Positions 6,468 to 12,649 of a stretch of 18,495 nucleotides of DNA are shown piece by piece. The translations under genes and the position numbers were made by a program. The notes below the pieces were generated by a model. It had not been told where the DNA came from and made no database searches. It was given only the letters and a program-made list of their open reading frames with translations. The stretch lies in the NCBI GenBank assembly GCA_039809105.1, contig JBDHUJ010000029.1, positions 1 to 18,495 of the forward strand, in the 5' to 3' direction. How positions within the stretch are numbered: position 1 is the stretch's first letter; each line of letters starts with the position of its first letter. The stretch is from JBDHUJ01 sp039809105 (GTDB lineage Bacteria > Patescibacteriota > Saccharimonadia > Saccharimonadales > UBA4665).

Positions 6468-6784
6468 GCTGCTCGGCCGTGTTGTAGTTTCTTTATCATT
6501 ACAAGTGTTCCGCCGACCACTGCCGACCAAATGAAAATATCTAGTACTACCATACCATACGAAAGTTTGTGGCCGCCTTCGACTGTACTATTTGCAATAC
6601 CAATATCGTAATACGAAAATGGCAGACCCAGGTGAGCCGAGCGTAAATCGCAATCCACCACTGCGTCTATTGCTGGGTCTGACGAGCAATGCTGAGCAGT
6701 AGTATGCCTGACGAAGAAAATACTCAGTGCTGTCAACAAACTCCCAAGAATCAACGATACAATAAGTAGCTGCTTACTACTCAT
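6464..6784 (-). CDS. Two-helix GhPhxY protein, array member 1
   Basis: This is the shortest member, 106 residues from ATG 6784 (MSSKQLLIVS). Its start overlaps the preceding stop by 8 nt (ATGAGTAG). TM1 is about 5-24, TM2 about 77-97. The loop has G53-L-P-F-S-Y58. It differs in its cysteines: Cys33 and Cys45 both precede the motif and none follows it. TM2 holds LDIFIW (Asp82), the shared pattern. The short basic C-terminus KKLQHGRAA is predicted cytoplasmic. Function unknown. Confidence 0.8.
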   Translation of the reverse strand: MSSKQLLIVSLILGSLLTALSIFFVRHTTAQHCSSDPAIDAVVDCDLRSAHLGLPFSYYDIGIANSTVEGGHKLSYGMVVLDIFIWSAVVGGTLVMIKKLQHGRAA

Positions 6785-7361
6785 CTACGTGCAGCTCCCG
6801 CACTTCCACGTCAACGCTCTGGCCTTTGAACGTCGCCGTGAGTTTGAGGTTCTGTTTCTCGCTGCTTGCCACCAGCACTTTCGGAGACCCCAAGGTATCG
6901 AACGTATATGCGCCATCATTCGCGGCAAGCGCACGCTGCAAGTCTTCGTAGTTCGCCTTGTCAGTGCCAGCACCGACCGAGTAACTGTAAGTCCACCCCG
7001 TATCTGCCGCACCAATGTCCACCGGGTCGGCATTCTCACCCTTTGAATACTGCTGCCACGAGGTAGGTACAGAGATTTTTTCGTATGTCTTCTCGGTGTA
7101 CTTGACTATGTCATCATGGCCCAAACCGAAAAGCGGAACCGGGCCATCGCCCAGCAAAAAGTACACTCCTGCGAATAGCGCAATGACTACACCCGTTACT
7201 ATGAGCGGCGTGCGCGCCAGAGCCTTACGCGAAGTTTCATTTGTCTGCTGAGGCTGCGGAATCTGCGGCTGCGGGGTTTGCGAGACCGAGGTTGGCCGGA
7301 TTTCAGAGCCGGGTGTCGGCGGAGCTTCGGACGCTTCTGTCGGTTGGTCGGGATTACTCAT
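6777..7361 (-). CDS. Membrane-anchored protein with Pro/Gln-rich N-terminus, unknown
   Basis: The 194-residue product starts at ATG 7361 (MSNPDQPTE), inside the tktN stop as ATGAGTAA. The frame is open 39 bases further, but that part is the tktN coding end. Residues 1-48 are a Pro/Gln/Thr-rich cytoplasmic tail, one TM lies at about 52-70, and residues 71-194 are a polar extracytoplasmic domain rich in Lys, Asp and Tyr with no cysteines and no GhPhxY motif. It is therefore probably not a paralogue of the five genes that follow, although it is in the same operon. No family recognised. Confidence 0.75.
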   Translation of the reverse strand: MSNPDQPTEASEAPPTPGSEIRPTSVSQTPQPQIPQPQQTNETSRKALARTPLIVTGVVIALFAGVYFLLGDGPVPLFGLGHDDIVKYTEKTYEKISVPTSWQQYSKGENADPVDIGAADTGWTYSYSVGAGTDKANYEDLQRALAANDGAYTFDTLGSPKVLVASSEKQNLKLTATFKGQSVDVEVRELHVDE

Positions 7362-8211
7362 GTTCGCTGCGGATTTTGCCGCCGAGGGTGCGAAGTTCAT
7401 GCAGGGCTTTCACTGCTTGCTCGTGGTTTGGTGGGGCGCCGTGCCAGTGGAAATCGTATTCCATAAAATCGACGCCCTTGCCGGGAACCGTGTAGGCAAT
7501 GAGAACAACTGGCTTTTCAGTAATAGCCTTTGCCATCGCGCAGGCGTCTATGACGGCTTCGATGTCATTGCCGTCTATTTCTATAGCGTGCCAGCCAAAT
7601 GCTTCCCACTTGGCTTTTAGGTCGTCCAGTGGCATGACGCTTTCGGTCGGGCCGTCTATCTGGATGTTGTTGCGGTCGATAATTGCCGTGATGTTGTTGA
7701 GCGCGTATTTGCCGCCGAGCATGGCAGCTTCCCACACGTTGCCTTCGTCCAGCTCGCCGTCACCCATCACGACATACACATGGCGGCGGAAATCTTTGTT
7801 CATACGAAGTGCGAGTGCCATACCGCAAGCTTGGCTCAAACCGCAACCCAAGGGGCCGCTCGTAGTTTCCATGCCGGGCAACCGAGTGCGCTCGGGGTGG
7901 CCTTGCAGGCGCGAACCAAGCTTACGCAAGGTTTTGAGTTCAGACTTCGGGAAGTAGCCGGCTTCGGCCATAGTGGCGTACCGCACCGGCACACAGTGGC
8001 CGTTGCTAAGCAGCAGCATGTCGCGCTCGTCCCAGTCCGGCCTTTTGGGGTCGTGCTTCATAATGTCAAAATACAGCGCGGTGAATATATCGGCCAAGCC
8101 CAGCGGCCCGGCGCTATGCCCGCTCTTTGCCTCTTCGAGCATGCTTATGATGTCTTCGCGGATTACATTCGCCTTCAGTTCCAGTTGTTTTAGAGTATAA
8201 GTTTTAGCCAT
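7354..8211 (-). CDS. tkt: Transketolase, N-terminal half (ThDP pyrophosphate-binding domain)
   Basis: This is the first subunit of the split transketolase. In 285 residues it has GHSAGPLG (31-38), SNGH (69-72), GHPER (104-108) and the ThDP/metal motif beginning G150-D-G-ELDEGNVWEAA and ending in IIDRNN (177-182). His32, His72, His105 and His257 sit in the usual active-site places. The length fits transketolase N subunits. The start ATG 8211 has no Shine-Dalgarno, but TATAAT ends 10 nt upstream, suggesting a leaderless or near-leaderless mRNA. It heads a long operon in which each downstream gene overlaps or nearly abuts the previous one, down to tktC. Its C-terminal codons are copied at 5095-5139 and partly at 6445-6461. 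Confidence 0.95.
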   Translation of the reverse strand: MAKTYTLKQLELKANVIREDIISMLEEAKSGHSAGPLGLADIFTALYFDIMKHDPKRPDWDERDMLLLSNGHCVPVRYATMAEAGYFPKSELKTLRKLGSRLQGHPERTRLPGMETTSGPLGCGLSQACGMALALRMNKDFRRHVYVVMGDGELDEGNVWEAAMLGGKYALNNITAIIDRNNIQIDGPTESVMPLDDLKAKWEAFGWHAIEIDGNDIEAVIDACAMAKAITEKPVVLIAYTVPGKGVDFMEYDFHWHGAPPNHEQAVKALHELRTLGGKIRSEHE

Positions 8212-8221
8212 CTTGCTTGTG

Positions 8222-8227
8222 ATTATA
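8222..8227 (-). promoter_or_regulatory. -10 element for the tktN operon
   Basis: A perfect TATAAT on the minus strand lies 10 nt before ATG 8211. Transcription starting 6-8 nt downstream would leave only a few bases of leader. A clear -35 is not seen. Confidence 0.55.
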
Positions 8228-8257
8228 CCACCGCCATCCCTACCAAACCACTTTTCC

Positions 8258-8953
8258 CTAGAACAAGCCGTCGTCGGAGTCGGCAGGGGTGTCGACGGCG
8301 ATGTGTTTGGGTGGAGCTTGGCCGGTGATGGCAGTCAGGAGGGAGTCATAGGCCGCAACCGGATTCTGAGCGCCGTGCAGGAAACCGCCGACGTTTAGGA
8401 CATCGACGCCGGCTTCGGCGAGCTGCTTGGCGTTTTGGTCGTTCACGCCGCCGTCCCAGCCGATTTCGACCGTCGGCTTCAGGCGCCGTATTTCGCGGAC
8501 TTTCTCCAGCAGCTGCATATCGGCCTGGCCGCCGAAGTGACCGAGATTGCCGGAAAAGACGAGCACGTGGTCTATCAGCTCCAGCGCACCACCAAGCATA
8601 CTGGCCGGCGTCTGCGGCAAAAGCGCGATGCCGGTTTCTATGCCGTGATGATGCAGTCTTTCTGCGAACGCGCCGAAATCGCCGTCCGCTTCGGCATGCA
8701 CGATAACCAGCTGTGGTTGCAGCGCAATCAGCGCCTCGGTGTGTTCGAACGGGTCGGCGTACATGACATGCAGGTCGGCGCGGACACCGCCCGGCCACCA
8801 GACTTCGTCTATGTCTATGAGCTTATTGTTCGTGAATATGCCGTCGCTGAGGTCTATATGCAGGCGATGCGCGTACCCGAACGTCTGCTCTATCTGTAGC
8901 CGATACGTCGCCGGGTTATCGGTCGTTATGGTCGGGCAAATCGAAACTGCCAT
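8258..8953 (-). CDS. rpe: Ribulose-phosphate 3-epimerase
   Basis: This enzyme interconverts ribulose-5-phosphate and xylulose-5-phosphate, feeding transketolase. The 231-residue TIM barrel shows the expected metal and base residues: LHIDLSDG (31-38) with His32 and Asp34, ADLHVM (59-64) with His62, VHAEAD (85-90), LLPQTP (111-116), and EIGWDGGV (163-170) with Asp167. The usual GFGGQ phosphate-loop region reads NLGHFGGQ (136-143), and the final phosphate site is NVGGFL rather than the common GSAIF type, so it is a divergent member. A charged tail of about 25 residues follows the barrel. It starts 5 nt after rpiB and lies upstream of the tktN promoter. Confidence 0.88.
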   Translation of the reverse strand: MAVSICPTITTDNPATYRLQIEQTFGYAHRLHIDLSDGIFTNNKLIDIDEVWWPGGVRADLHVMYADPFEHTEALIALQPQLVIVHAEADGDFGAFAERLHHHGIETGIALLPQTPASMLGGALELIDHVLVFSGNLGHFGGQADMQLLEKVREIRRLKPTVEIGWDGGVNDQNAKQLAEAGVDVLNVGGFLHGAQNPVAAYDSLLTAITGQAPPKHIAVDTPADSDDGLF

Positions 8954-8958
8954 GCCAC

Positions 8959-9405
8959 TTAGTTCCCTAGTTCATCGAGTTGCTGGATGCGGCGCTTGTA
9001 GCGCGGAGCGCCGGCGAACGGCGTCATGAGCCAGGTGTGCACGATGCCGAGCGTTTTGTTGAAGCTGACTTCGCGGCTGCTGAGGCACAGCACATTGCTG
9101 TCGTCGTCGTTACGGGCGCTGCGGGCTTCTTCTTGGTCCCACGCCAGTGCAGCACGGATGCCCCTGTGCCGGTTTGCAGCCATGGCCATACCCTGCCCGC
9201 TACCGCAGATGAGTATGCCACGCACGTCGCGGCCGTCGTCCTGCTTCATAGCGTGGACAACCTTGCCAGCAAACTGCGGAAAATCATCTTCCGGATTGTG
9301 CTGGCCCCCTTCGTCGACCACTTCGTAACCCGAGCGACGCAAATAATCTGCAAGCTTGTTCTTGTAGTCGAATCCGTTGTGGTCTGCCCCGATGTAAATT
9401 TTCAT
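8959..9405 (-). CDS. rpiB: Ribose-5-phosphate isomerase B / LacAB-type isomerase
   Basis: This enzyme isomerises ribose-5-phosphate and ribulose-5-phosphate. The 148-residue product starts at ATG 9405 (MKIYIGADHNG), with GGGAG 7 nt upstream; a longer in-frame start is poorer. Motifs are GADHNGFDYK (6-15), the catalytic cysteine in ICGSGQG (66-72, Cys67), and NVLCLSSR (104-111). Oddly, the segment usually read as ARxxxxHNDANVL is ARSARNDDDSNVL here, so the conserved histidine that helps open the sugar ring appears replaced by Asp. Galactose-6-phosphate isomerase or a changed substrate is therefore possible. Gene order with rpe and the tkt halves favours a pentose phosphate role. Confidence 0.88.
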   Translation of the reverse strand: MKIYIGADHNGFDYKNKLADYLRRSGYEVVDEGGQHNPEDDFPQFAGKVVHAMKQDDGRDVRGILICGSGQGMAMAANRHRGIRAALAWDQEEARSARNDDDSNVLCLSSREVSFNKTLGIVHTWLMTPFAGAPRYKRRIQQLDELGN

Positions 9406-9433
9406 GAGCAAGCTCCCGAAAATCCACAGAGAC

Positions 9434-9508
9434 AAGAGTCATGAGATAAGAGGTAAGAGTGGCTGCAGTTCAGTTCTTGACTCATGTCTCTTATCTCTTA
9501 ACTCTTAT
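9434..9508. repeat. Heptad-word inverted repeat, word WTAAGAG
   Basis: The left arm (about 9434-9460) reads as degenerate 7-nt words such as ATAAGAG and GTAAGAG. The right arm (about 9476-9508) carries their reverse complement (CTCTTAT, CTCTTAA). GAGATAAGAG at 9444-9453 can pair with CTCTTATCTC at 9488-9497. The right arm runs into the GAPDH gene and encodes its last residues (LHKS, then the stop). It probably forms an RNA hairpin at the GAPDH 3' end. It belongs to a structural class seen at three other places in the window. Confidence 0.65.
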
Positions 9509-10514
9509 GTAGGAATTTACCGGTGTCGGCCACGACTTCGACCAAGCGGTTGCTGTAACCCCATTCGTTGTCGTACCAGACCATTACTTTCACCAGGTTG
9601 CCTGCGACGACCTTGGTCAGCAGCAGGTCGACGGTGCCGGAGTGGCTGTTGCCGATGTAGTCGGAACTAACGAGCGGTTCTTCGGAAACACCGAGGATGC
9701 CTTGGTAATATGGCTCTTTGGCAGCTTTTTTGAAAGCTTCGTTCAGTTCTTCGACCGTCACATTTCGCTTGAGCAGTGCAGTGACATCACTCAAAGAGAC
9801 TACTGGGGTGGGAACGCGGATGCTAAGGCCGTCGAACTTGTCCTTCAGCTGTGGCAGCGTGAGCGTGACGGCGATGGCCGCGCCAGTGCTGGTAGGCGTA
9901 ATGTTTTCGGCCCCGTTGCGACCTTCGCGCAGGTCTTTCTTGGGTCCGTCCTGGATGGCTTGGCTGGCGGTGTAGCTGTGCACGGTGGTCAGCAGAGATT
10001 TTTCGACGCCGAATTCGCTTTCCAAGATAGACATGACCGCGCCGAGCGAGTTAGTCGTACAGCTGGCGTTGCTTATAACTTCGGTAGCGCCTTCGAGCTT
10101 TTCGTCATTCGCACCGAGGACGATGGTGTCGACGCCTTCGCTCTTGGTCGGGCCGCTAATGACGACGCGCTTCGCGCCGGCAGTAATGTGCTTGCCCGCA
10201 CCTTCTTTGTCGGTAAAGAAACCGGTCGACTCGATGACGACGTCTATGTCGAGGTCCTTCCACGGCAGCACGCTAGGGTCTTTTTCCGCCAAAACCTTCA
10301 CCTTGTGGCCGTCGACTATGATGTTGGTGTCGTCGTGACCGACTTCGTGGTCGTAGGTGCCGTAGTTGCTATCGTGCTTCAGCAGGTACGCCAGGGTTTT
10401 GGTGTCGGTGAGGTCGTTTATGGCGACGATTTCCAGGTCATCCCGCGCGAACGCAATCTTAAATGCGTTGCGGCCAATCCGCCCGAAGCCGTTGATTGCT
10501 AATTTAGTTTTCAT
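9498..10514 (-). CDS. gap: Glyceraldehyde-3-phosphate dehydrogenase
   Basis: This enzyme oxidises glyceraldehyde-3-phosphate to 1,3-bisphosphoglycerate in glycolysis. The 338 residues show the NAD-binding NGFGRIGR (8-15), Asp34 after the second strand (IND), which favours NAD over NADP, the catalytic SNASCTTN (148-155) with Cys152, His179 in TTVHSYT, and substrate-binding PTSTGAA and RVPTP. In the STGAA segment the following residue is Ile where most family members have Lys. The start ATG 10514 has AAGGATGGG upstream. The leader is about 30 nt from a TATAGT promoter with operator-like half-sites. The last codons lie in a heptad repeat. Confidence 0.96.
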   Translation of the reverse strand: MKTKLAINGFGRIGRNAFKIAFARDDLEIVAINDLTDTKTLAYLLKHDSNYGTYDHEVGHDDTNIIVDGHKVKVLAEKDPSVLPWKDLDIDVVIESTGFFTDKEGAGKHITAGAKRVVISGPTKSEGVDTIVLGANDEKLEGATEVISNASCTTNSLGAVMSILESEFGVEKSLLTTVHSYTASQAIQDGPKKDLREGRNGAENITPTSTGAAIAVTLTLPQLKDKFDGLSIRVPTPVVSLSDVTALLKRNVTVEELNEAFKKAAKEPYYQGILGVSEEPLVSSDYIGNSHSGTVDLLLTKVVAGNLVKVMVWYDNEWGYSNRLVEVVADTGKFLHKS

Positions 10515-10552
10515 TTTCAGCCCATCCTTATAGTTGTTACGCTTATGGCTAT

Positions 10553-10580
10553 ACTATAAGGCAACCTGCAACAGATACAA
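10553..10580 (-). promoter_or_regulatory. Putative gap promoter
   Basis: On the minus strand TTGTAT (10575-10580) and TATAGT (10553-10558) are 16 bp apart, giving a start near 10546 and a leader of about 30 nt. The -35 overlaps the proximal operator-like half-site. Confidence 0.5.
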
Positions 10581-10604
10581 ATATTGATATTTGTTTACAA
10601 ATAT
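10577..10604. promoter_or_regulatory. Three-half-site operator upstream of gap
   Basis: The 8-bp half-site ACAAATAT occurs at 10577-10584, inverted as ATATTTGT at 10587-10594, and again direct at 10597-10604. Spacing is exactly 10 bp, with 2-bp gaps. This makes two overlapping perfect palindromes on one face of the helix, a typical layout for cooperative dimer binding. It overlaps the gap -35. The regulator is unknown. Confidence 0.6.
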
Positions 10605-10612
10605 GTTATAAT
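10584..10612 (+). promoter_or_regulatory. Consensus promoter pointing into the NUDIX gene (antisense)
   Basis: TTGATA (10584-10589) and TATAAT (10607-10612) are exactly 17 bp apart on the plus strand, and one palindrome of the operator fills the spacer. No plus-strand gene follows, so a transcript would be antisense to the NUDIX gene. The AT-rich operator could also produce this match by chance. Confidence 0.4.
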
Positions 10613-10638
10613 GTAAGTATAGGGTCATTCGTTGGCAT

Positions 10639-11232
10639 TTAGCGGTCGACGGTTTTGCCAGTGAACGCTGGCAGAGCCAGGATGTCCGACGTGGTCCAGT
10701 TGCGGCTGAAAAATTCCAGCAGGTAGGCCACGTGCAGGCCTTTGTCATGTCCAAGCGCCGCTTCCCGCAACTCTTCGTAGTCTTGCCACTGCAAGGCGAT
10801 TTTCTCGCCCGGTTCGGGCTCCGGTTCGTGCTCGGCTACGATATCGGTGGCGACATATAGCGACACGAACCATTCCAGTTTAGCCTGCGGCTGGCGCACA
10901 TCTACTAACTTCCAGTTCTTGCACTCCAGGCCGGTTTCTTCGCGGAGCTCGCGTTGTGCGGCCTGTAGCCAATCTTCGCCGGGGTCGACTCGGCCGCCAG
11001 GGAAATCTATGCGCATTTGGCGGTTGGGCTGTTCGTCGCGCACGAGCAATACTTCGCCGCCGCGTACGACCAAGATTTCGACTGTGTCGGGTCGTTTCAA
11101 CATTTCAAAGGTCGCGGCCGACCCATCGTACAACTTTTGCTCCCACTGGTAAGCGTCGAAAATCTTGCCCTCGAAGACACACTTCGCCCCGTCCGGGATG
11201 AGCACACTGTCGTCGGGGACGATTTTCTGCAT
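10639..11232 (-). CDS. NUDIX hydrolase, ADP-ribose pyrophosphatase-like
   Basis: The 197-residue protein contains a complete NUDIX box at residues 80-102: Gly80, Glu86, then REL-REE-TGL (94-102), the Mg-binding signature for cleaving nucleoside diphosphates linked to another group. The beta-strand layout before it (EILVVRGGEVLLVRDEQPN) and the FPGG entry resemble ADP-ribose/sugar-nucleotide pyrophosphatases. The true substrate is not decided by the sequence. The gene starts 4 nt after the inorganic pyrophosphatase stop, so the two are probably one operon. Pyrophosphatase could pull NUDIX or other PPi-releasing reactions forward. Confidence 0.88.
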   Translation of the reverse strand: MQKIVPDDSVLIPDGAKCVFEGKIFDAYQWEQKLYDGSAATFEMLKRPDTVEILVVRGGEVLLVRDEQPNRQMRIDFPGGRVDPGEDWLQAAQRELREETGLECKNWKLVDVRQPQAKLEWFVSLYVATDIVAEHEPEPEPGEKIALQWQDYEELREAALGHDKGLHVAYLLEFFSRNWTTSDILALPAFTGKTVDR

Positions 11233-11236
11233 GGCG

Positions 11237-11767
11237 CTACTGGTTCTTCCAGCGCTCTATAGACTCTTTGATGATAGCCTTGGCTTCGCCAGCGTCACCC
11301 CAGCCGAGCACCTTGGTCGAACCAGGCTTTTTGAGGTCTTTGTAGTGCGTGAAGTGGTGCTCGAGCTTTTCCAGCAAGCGCTTCGGCAGGTCTTCGAGCG
11401 AATTTATGGCGTCGCCAGTGTTGCGGTCGTCGGCCGGAACTACCACGACTTTGTCGTCAACTTCACCGTCGTCCTCGAACTTCAGTACGCCGATGACTTT
11501 GGCTTCCAGGAAGATGCCAGTGGTCAGCGGTTCGTCGGTGATGATGAGCGCGTCCAATTCATCGCCGTCCTCGTCGAGCGTCTGTGGGATGAAGCCGTAG
11601 TTGCAGGGCTTCGCGAAAATGCTCGGTTCGACGCGGTCCAGCTGGAACACGGCCAGCTTGCGGTTCCATTCTATTTTGTGGTTGCTGCCGGTCGGGATTT
11701 CGATAACTACGTTTATAACGCCGCCATCGACATCACCTGCGTCTAAAATTTGGTTGAAATCTGCCAT
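11237..11767 (-). CDS. ppa: Inorganic pyrophosphatase, family I
   Basis: This enzyme hydrolyses pyrophosphate to two phosphates in the cytosol. The 176-residue product starts at ATG 11767, with AAGGAG 8-9 nt upstream; a GTG two codons earlier is less well placed. Family I features are IEIPTGSNHKIEW (22-34), NYGFIPQT (56-63) and the metal-binding signature DGDELDAL (67-74), then PADDRNTGD and a HHFTHYKDL segment. Length is normal. It leads into the NUDIX gene. An inverted-repeat element lies just upstream (11791-11881). Confidence 0.95.
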   Translation of the reverse strand: MADFNQILDAGDVDGGVINVVIEIPTGSNHKIEWNRKLAVFQLDRVEPSIFAKPCNYGFIPQTLDEDGDELDALIITDEPLTTGIFLEAKVIGVLKFEDDGEVDDKVVVVPADDRNTGDAINSLEDLPKRLLEKLEHHFTHYKDLKKPGSTKVLGWGDAGEAKAIIKESIERWKNQ

Positions 11768-11790
11768 AATCACATCTCCTTCTTGCCTTT

Positions 11791-11881
11791 TGTCATTCCG
11801 GACTTGATTCGGAATCCATACGTCTACGCTGACTTAGGGCCAACCACCCCGCATGGGTCCTGAAACAAGTTCAGGATGACA
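11791..11881. repeat. GTCATTCC-type palindromic intergenic element
   Basis: The left arm 11791-11817 (TGTCATTCCGGACTTGATTC then GGAATCC) pairs imperfectly but along its whole length with 11855-11881, which ends AGTTCAGGATGACA. The central 37 nt differ in composition. Arms of this GTCATCCTGAACTTG type are widespread dispersed palindromes in several bacterial groups. It sits between the divergent ppa and gdpD genes. The right arm may supply part of the gdpD promoter. Confidence 0.75.
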
Positions 11882-11900
11882 CTGATATCAGAGAATATTG

Positions 11901-11906
11901 TACACT
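11901..11906 (+). promoter_or_regulatory. -10 element for gdpD
   Basis: TACACT ends 9 nt before ATG 11916, with TGACAC 18 bp upstream as a weak -35 at the edge of the palindromic element. No Shine-Dalgarno lies between, so a leaderless mRNA is likely. Confidence 0.45.
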
Positions 11907-11915
11907 ATAGCCAAG

Positions 11916-12593
11916 ATGAAAATAATCGCCCACCGCGGCGGGGGAGGCCTAGCCCCCGAAAACACCCTCGACGCCATTGCCGCTGGCCTGAAACATCACG
12001 CCGATGAAATCGAAATCGACGTCCGTGTCACCGGCGACGCCGTACCAGTCCTTTCGCACGACCCCACGCTGCTTATCGACGGCAAGCCCACGCCCATCGC
12101 CCTGCTGACGCTCGACGATATCTGGAAAACGCACCCCGATGCGCCGACCCTGGCCGAAGCGCTCGAAACCATAAACCAAGCGCCCTACCCTGCTATCGCG
12201 CACTTGGATGTAAAGCCGGGCGAGCCCACCGAGCCCATCGCCGAAGTCATCCGCGAATGTCTGACCTCTGGCTCGTACACGCTCGACAGCATACTCCTGG
12301 CCAGCAAAAGCCAAAAGACACTCCGCGAACTCCACCGCGAGCTGCCCGACCTGGGAACGGTGGTTATAGAAAACTGGTCCGGCGTCCGCGCCCGCCGGCG
12401 CGCCCGCCGGCTCGGTACCACACGGCTCAGCATGCGTGCCAGCTGGCTCTGGAGCGGGTTCCTAAGCGGCATGCACCGCCACGGCTATCAGATAACGCCC
12501 TACACTATGAACGACCCAAAAAAAGTCCGCAAATGGCAGAAATACCTCTACGGTGTCGTCACCGACTACCCCGACCGCTTCACGAAGCGATAA
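11916..12593 (+). CDS. Glycerophosphodiester phosphodiesterase
   Basis: This enzyme hydrolyses glycerophosphodiesters to an alcohol and glycerol-3-phosphate. The 225-residue product starts at ATG 11916 (MKIIAHRGG); the TTG 18 bases earlier would overlap the -10 box. The GDPD signature is clear: His6-Arg7-Gly8, PENT (14-17), EIEIDVR (31-37) with metal-binding Glu33 and Asp35, and SHDP (47-50) with His48. The C-terminal strand GYQITPYTMNDPKKV and GVVTDYPDRF complete the barrel. No signal peptide or membrane segment is seen, so it is cytosolic. It is the first of three plus-strand genes. It could salvage lipid head groups taken from a host cell, which is inference. Confidence 0.9.
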   Translation: MKIIAHRGGGGLAPENTLDAIAAGLKHHADEIEIDVRVTGDAVPVLSHDPTLLIDGKPTPIALLTLDDIWKTHPDAPTLAEALETINQAPYPAIAHLDVKPGEPTEPIAEVIRECLTSGSYTLDSILLASKSQKTLRELHRELPDLGTVVIENWSGVRARRRARRLGTTRLSMRASWLWSGFLSGMHRHGYQITPYTMNDPKKVRKWQKYLYGVVTDYPDRFTKR

Positions 12594-12596
12594 CTG

Positions 12597-12625
12597 TTGC
12601 TGCCCTGCGCTACTTACCCTATACT
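12597..12625 (+). promoter_or_regulatory. Promoter for the 12650 membrane gene
   Basis: TTGCTG (12597-12602) and TATACT (12620-12625) have a 17-bp spacer. The predicted leader is about 18 nt, without a Shine-Dalgarno. The -35 begins right after the gdpD stop. Confidence 0.6.
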
Positions 12626-12649
12626 AAGTGTACTGCGTAAAACAAACAT

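Noticed and set aside
9642..10502. Long plus-strand frame of 286 codons
   Set aside because: It is entirely antisense to the firmly identified GAPDH gene.
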